The notes beneath the pieces are model-generated. The model was given only the letters and a program-made list of their open reading frames with translations, did no database searches and was not told where the DNA came from. Made by a program: the position numbers and the translations under genes. From the NCBI GenBank assembly GCA_902797185.1, contig CADBRV010000050.1, positions 1-64,000 of the forward strand: DNA of 64,000 bases, read 5' to 3'. The DNA is from an uncultured Lachnospiraceae bacterium. Its GTDB lineage: Bacteria; Bacillota; Clostridia; Lachnospirales; Lachnospiraceae. This document shows, piece by piece, positions 61,101 through 64,000 of the stretch; the stretch's first letter is position 1, and each line of letters opens with the position of its first letter.

Positions 61101-62525
61101 TCCAGGGATGAGAACCATGTGACCCATAAAGATGTTTCCACCGCTTACGACAGGAAACTCTTTACGGAGCAGATGTATGATGACCATTACACGATCATCT
61201 GCCCGCAGATGACGCCGATCCATTTCGACCTGGTAGAGACCGCGTTCCGTAACAGCGGGTTCAACCTGGTCATGGCCAACGTGCCGGACCGCCAGGCTGT
61301 GGACGTAGGCCTTCGTTATGTCAATAATGACGCCTGCTATCCTTCCACGATCGTAGTTGGCCAGATCATGTCCGAGCTCATGTCCGGGAAATACAACCTG
61401 GACAAGACAGCCGTCATCATCTCCCAGACCGGCGGCGGCTGCAGGGCGTCCAACTATATCGGCTTTATCCGCAGGGCATTGGAAAAATCCGGCCATGGCA
61501 ACATCCCGGTTATCTCCTTCAACCTCTCCGGTCTTGAATCCAACCCCGGGTTCAAGATCCATATGCCGGTACTAAAGAGGGGGCTTTACGCGGTATTCTG
61601 GGGCGACATTTTCATGAAATGCCTCTACCGGATGCGCCCGTACGAAAAGGAAAAAGGTTCCGCCAACGCCTTATATGAGAAGCTCAGGCTTGAATGCAAG
61701 CAGCTCCTGTCCATGCCCAAGCCGCCTACCTTCCGGCAGTACAAGGCTATGAGCCGTAAGATCGTGGAAGAATTCGACAAACTGCCGATTACGGACGAAG
61801 TGAAACCAAGGGTAGGCATTGTAGGGGAAATCCTGGTGAAATTCTATCCGGGAGCCAATAACCATGTCGTAGACCTTCTGGAAAAAGAAGGTGCCGAAGC
61901 CGTGGTTCCAGACTTTTTGGACTTCTTCTCCTACAGCTTCTACAACGCCAACTTTAAGGCAGATTACCTGGGCATGAGCAAGAAGACCAAGTTCCTCTGC
62001 AACCTGGGAATCCATGCTTTGGAATGGATGAGGAAGCCGGCTTCCAAGGCGTATGAAAAGAGCAGGCACTTTACCCCGCCGGCCCATATCCAGACCCTGG
62101 CGGAATATGCTTCCCCTATCGTTTCCTTGGGCAACCAGACCGGTGAAGGATGGTTCCTGACCGGCGAGATGATGGAACTGATGAAGGGCGGGGTTACAAA
62201 TATCATCTGTACCCAGCCTTTCGGATGCCTGCCGAACCATGTAGTGGGCAAGGGCGTCATTAAGAAGGTCAGGAGCCTTTATCCGGACGCAAACATCGTG
62301 GCCATCGACTACGATCCGGGCGCTTCGGAAGTAAACCAGCTGAACAGGATCAAGCTGATGCTCTCTACCGCCAACCGGAAAATAAAAGAAAAACAGGCAC
62401 AGGAGAAAAAGGATGGACAGGCTCCTTCCGCAGCCGGAAATAGGCCAGCTGCAGAGGAACAGGGAAAAGTAGAATCCATCGACCTTGTAAAGAAGGATGC
62501 GGAATCCGAAGAAGATATCGCATAA
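58146..62525 (+). CDS. 2-hydroxyacyl-CoA dehydratase activase-type fusion protein
   Basis: A 1459-residue cytoplasmic protein. Two ASKHA activase (BcrAD/BadFG) domains come first, each with its own ATP and cluster motifs: LGIDIGSTTVKIALLD with CAGGTGSFIDQMA (about 5-265), and LGIDAGSTTTKLALVG with CSSGCGSFIETFA (about 322-590). A cysteine segment CGLCTNNCLLTINHF follows, then a DUF2229-type domain and a dehydratase-subunit-like region (HgdB/COG3580-3581 type, e.g. SQTGGGCRASNYIGFIRRAL). The charged tail (EKQAQEKKDGQAPSA...) is low-complexity. Activases inject an electron into 2-hydroxyacyl-CoA dehydratases using ATP. This long form is widespread in Clostridia and of unproven substrate; no dehydratase gene is adjacent. 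TTAGAGGTGTTTGA precedes the ATG. Confidence 0.92.
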   Translation: MEQQFYKLGIDIGSTTVKIALLDQKDNVIFSDYERHFANIRETLTSLLQKTKSQTGPVKVAPVITGSGGLTLAKHLEIPFTQEVIAVSTALREIAPQTDVAIELGGEDAKIIYFEGGNVEQRMNGICAGGTGSFIDQMASLLQTDATGLNEYAKNYQAIYPIAARCGVFAKTDIQPLVNEGATKEDLAASIFQAVVNQTISGLACGKPIRGHVAFLGGPLHFLSELRAAFIRTLKLDDEHIIAPDNSHLFAAMGSAMNYQEKSVRDLDAILDKLKGNIKMEMEVARMDPLFASQEEYQEFRRRHDQHSVRKGKLSDYSGNLYLGIDAGSTTTKLALVGENGDLLYSFYSSNNGSPLKTTIRAMKEIHQLMPKGAKIVYSCSTGYGEDLLKSALQLDEGEVETIAHYYAAAFFEPDVDCILDIGGQDMKYIKIKDGAVEGVQLNEACSSGCGSFIETFAKSLNYSVQDFAKEALFAEHPIDLGTRCTVFMNSKVKQAQKEGASVADISAGLSYSVIKNALFKVIKLTDASQLGKKIVVQGGTFYNDAVLRAFEKVAGVQAIRPDIAGIMGAFGSALIARERYHKGMETSMLPIEDILNLQFHTELARCGLCTNNCLLTINHFSGGRKFITGNRCERGAGKTKKPEDEVPNLFKYKYNRLFSYKPLKKEEAVRGTVGIPRVLNFYENYPFWYTFFTNLKFRVVLSPRSSKKIYSMGIESIPSESACYPAKLTHGHVEWLIHQNVDFIWYPCVPYERTEFKDSDNHYNCPIVTSYSENIKNNVDEITSGKVRFLNPFMAFTSEKILTDRLVDIFKEEFDIPASEVRAAAHAGWEEQAKERQDILDKGKEVLDYMKRTGKHGIVLAGRPYHLDPEINHGIPDLIASYGMPVLTEDSISNLGEVDRPLIVLDQWMYHSRLYAAASYVKTRDDLDLIQLNSFGCGLDAVTTDGVNDILRKAGKIYTLLKIDEVNNLGAARIRIRSLLAAIRSRDENHVTHKDVSTAYDRKLFTEQMYDDHYTIICPQMTPIHFDLVETAFRNSGFNLVMANVPDRQAVDVGLRYVNNDACYPSTIVVGQIMSELMSGKYNLDKTAVIISQTGGGCRASNYIGFIRRALEKSGHGNIPVISFNLSGLESNPGFKIHMPVLKRGLYAVFWGDIFMKCLYRMRPYEKEKGSANALYEKLRLECKQLLSMPKPPTFRQYKAMSRKIVEEFDKLPITDEVKPRVGIVGEILVKFYPGANNHVVDLLEKEGAEAVVPDFLDFFSYSFYNANFKADYLGMSKKTKFLCNLGIHALEWMRKPASKAYEKSRHFTPPAHIQTLAEYASPIVSLGNQTGEGWFLTGEMMELMKGGVTNIICTQPFGCLPNHVVGKGVIKKVRSLYPDANIVAIDYDPGASEVNQLNRIKLMLSTANRKIKEKQAQEKKDGQAPSAAGNRPAAEEQGKVESIDLVKKDAESEEDIA

Positions 62526-62545
62526 TAAAAAAAAACAATGATAAT

Positions 62546-62582
62546 AAGCCGGAGCAGGTGAAAACCTTGCTCCGGCTTTTTT
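62546..62582 (+). terminator. Terminator of the activase gene
   Basis: AAGCCGGAGCAGG pairs with CCTTGCTCCGGCTT and TTTTTT follows. A-rich bases on the other side may let it act for the ClC gene too. Confidence 0.93.
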
Positions 62583-62683
62583 GCAGATCTATTTTACAGA
62601 TTAGATTAGAATCGGGCTATTTCCGGGATTTTCCAATCTTTCCTACATGGCCTAATTTCCAGGACGCCAAAGACCCCCATCCA

Positions 62684-64000
62684 TCAGACGTTGTCATCGT
62701 AGAAGGGCTCTTTGGCCTCTTTCTTCCATTCGGAAGCTTCCCTGCCCCCTTCACCCCGGATGACACGGTGGATCGGGCGCTTGGAAAACAGGAACTGCTG
62801 GGTCGTATAGAGGCTGAAATAACCGGAAACCATGAAGCTTACCGCGCACCCCAGGGCGAAATAAAGGACTCCGGAAGTACCGAACAGTTCAATACTCATG
62901 ATTACGGAAGCCATGGGGCAGTTCACCACGCAGCAGAAGACGCAGATCATGCCGATGGCGGCACCAAAAGCCGGGTCCAGCCCAATATACCAGGATAAGG
63001 CATTTCCTAAAGTAGCCCCGATAAAGAAAGCCGGGACGATCTCGCCGCCTTTAAAGCCACAGCACATCGTAATAACCGTAAACAGGATCTTCACCAGGAA
63101 AACATAGATCGCGATGTGGTCTCCGTGAATGCTTGCCTCGATGGTATCCATGCCGGCGCCATTGTATATGGTAGTGCGGAAAAGCAGGGTCAGAAGGACG
63201 ACCGCGATACCGCCTGAGACAACCCTGATATACTGGTTGGGTATCTTTTCAGCCAGGATCTTGCTGGTGCGCTGCATGCCTTTTACAAAGATGACGCTGG
63301 CCAGGCAGCAGGCTAATGCCAGGACGATGATTTTCAAGGCAGGGGCTACAGCGATACCAGGTACGGAGGATAACACATATCCCATCGGTGTTATCCTAAA
63401 TGCGATGGAGATTTCGTAAGCAATCATGGACGCCGCTGCGCAAGGCAGGAAAGCCGCATATTCCATGACGCCTACCGTGATGACTTCCATGGAAAATACC
63501 GTGGCGGCCAGGGGCGTCCCGAACAAAGCGGTAAAAAGGGCGCTCATGCCGCACATGGTAATGATCTTTTTTTCATTCTCATCCAGCTGGAACAGCCTTC
63601 CAAGGGTATTGCCTACGCTGCCGCCGATCTGCAGGGCCGCTCCCTCCCGGCCTGTAGAACCGCCGCACAGATGGGTCAGCACTGTGCCGATGAAGATCAG
63701 GAATGTCATATTGGCCGGCAGGTCCCGGGATTCCCGGATCGCATAAATAACCAGGTTCGTCCCTTCATCCTTTTTCACGCCGCAGGCATGGTAGATCGCA
63801 ACAATAGCAATACCGGACAGGGGAAGGAATAAAATCAGCCAGGGATTGTTTGTCCGGGTCTGGGTTGCCCATCCGACACAGAAATGGAACAGCGACCCTA
63901 AAATACCACAGATACTCCCCGCGATAATGGAGATCACGCCCCATTTCGCAAACATTTTCAGGTAAATGCCGAAATTTCTCGTAGTTTCTTTGATGTCATC
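62684..64000 (-). CDS. ClC-family anion transporter (5' end outside the window)
   Basis: ClC membrane transporter, at least 438 residues. The frame stays open to the right edge (residues DDIKETTRNFGIYLK precede an internal Met at 63955), so the true start is probably outside. GGSTGREGAALQIGG carries the gating glutamate, and GFKGGEIVPAFFIGATLG is the second filter motif. The segment LTHLCGGSTGREGAALQ and the lack of a clear GSGIP (the place reads EGTNLVIYAI) resemble the fluoride-proton antiporter clade CLC-F rather than chloride transporters; this is a pattern judgement. The C-terminus is charged and soluble, with no CBS domains. Confidence 0.88.
   Translation of the reverse strand, partial: DDIKETTRNFGIYLKMFAKWGVISIIAGSICGILGSLFHFCVGWATQTRTNNPWLILFLPLSGIAIVAIYHACGVKKDEGTNLVIYAIRESRDLPANMTFLIFIGTVLTHLCGGSTGREGAALQIGGSVGNTLGRLFQLDENEKKIITMCGMSALFTALFGTPLAATVFSMEVITVGVMEYAAFLPCAAASMIAYEISIAFRITPMGYVLSSVPGIAVAPALKIIVLALACCLASVIFVKGMQRTSKILAEKIPNQYIRVVSGGIAVVLLTLLFRTTIYNGAGMDTIEASIHGDHIAIYVFLVKILFTVITMCCGFKGGEIVPAFFIGATLGNALSWYIGLDPAFGAAIGMICVFCCVVNCPMASVIMSIELFGTSGVLYFALGCAVSFMVSGYFSLYTTQQFLFSKRPIHRVIRGEGGREASEWKKEAKEPFYDDNV

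Overview
The window looks like chromosome of an anaerobic Gram-positive of the class Clostridia, most likely Lachnospiraceae-like. The grounds are lipobox lipoproteins, a ferredoxin-type indolepyruvate oxidoreductase, ETF/acyl-CoA dehydrogenase/CoA-transferase genes, a V/A-type ATPase, a VTC/DUF4956 pair, a CarD-like regulator and AGGAGG ribosome sites throughout. Most genes lie on the minus strand. There are two tRNA genes, no rRNA, no CRISPR, no phage and no transposase. Species cannot be named from the sequence.

Layout. 0.2-9.2 kb: branched-chain synthesis (ilvN-ilvC), a PrsW-type membrane protease, an orphan papain-like protein, then methionine and DNA genes (metY; rluF-like, ligA, metA). 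9.5-18.3 kb: SH3 lipoprotein, tRNA-Arg, an aroD-aroK fusion, divergent aroE, iorA-iorB and recJ. 18.5-25.8 kb: a lipid-anchored trigger-factor-like foldase, a small membrane protein, carD/DUF1934, VTC polyphosphate polymerase + DUF4956, and a large beta-helix-like lipoprotein. 26.1-31.5 kb: sbcC-sbcD and a COG2509-type flavoprotein. 32.0-39.5 kb: tRNA-Leu and a seven-gene ATPase operon of the Chlamydia/spirochaete layout (E-DUF2764-A-B-D-I-K), with sodium-type ligands in the c subunit. 40.2-42.7 kb: lysA, a SEC-C protein and a CYTH protein. 43.1-53.7 kb: an eleven-gene CoA/ETF catabolic cluster. 54.0-64.0 kb: cytidylate-kinase-like protein, glnS, a rhomboid-fold pseudoprotease with zinc ribbon, a 1459-residue dehydratase-activase-type protein, and a ClC transporter that runs off the right edge.

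The two most interesting things are these. (1) A dispersed intergenic repeat family has defined ends, an optional internal hairpin module and at least one compensatory base change. Six near-complete copies, two partial copies and several hairpin-only copies occur in 64 kb. (2) The 43.1-53.7 kb cluster combines CoA transferase, acyl-CoA dehydrogenase, EtfAB, an OFA-type MFS transporter, thiolase, two SDRs, a carnitine-dehydrogenase-like enzyme and a NifU-C-like protein, but has no enoyl-CoA hydratase. It has a good promoter and a terminator-like hairpin in its leader. Its substrate is unknown; it is the best candidate here for an undescribed pathway.
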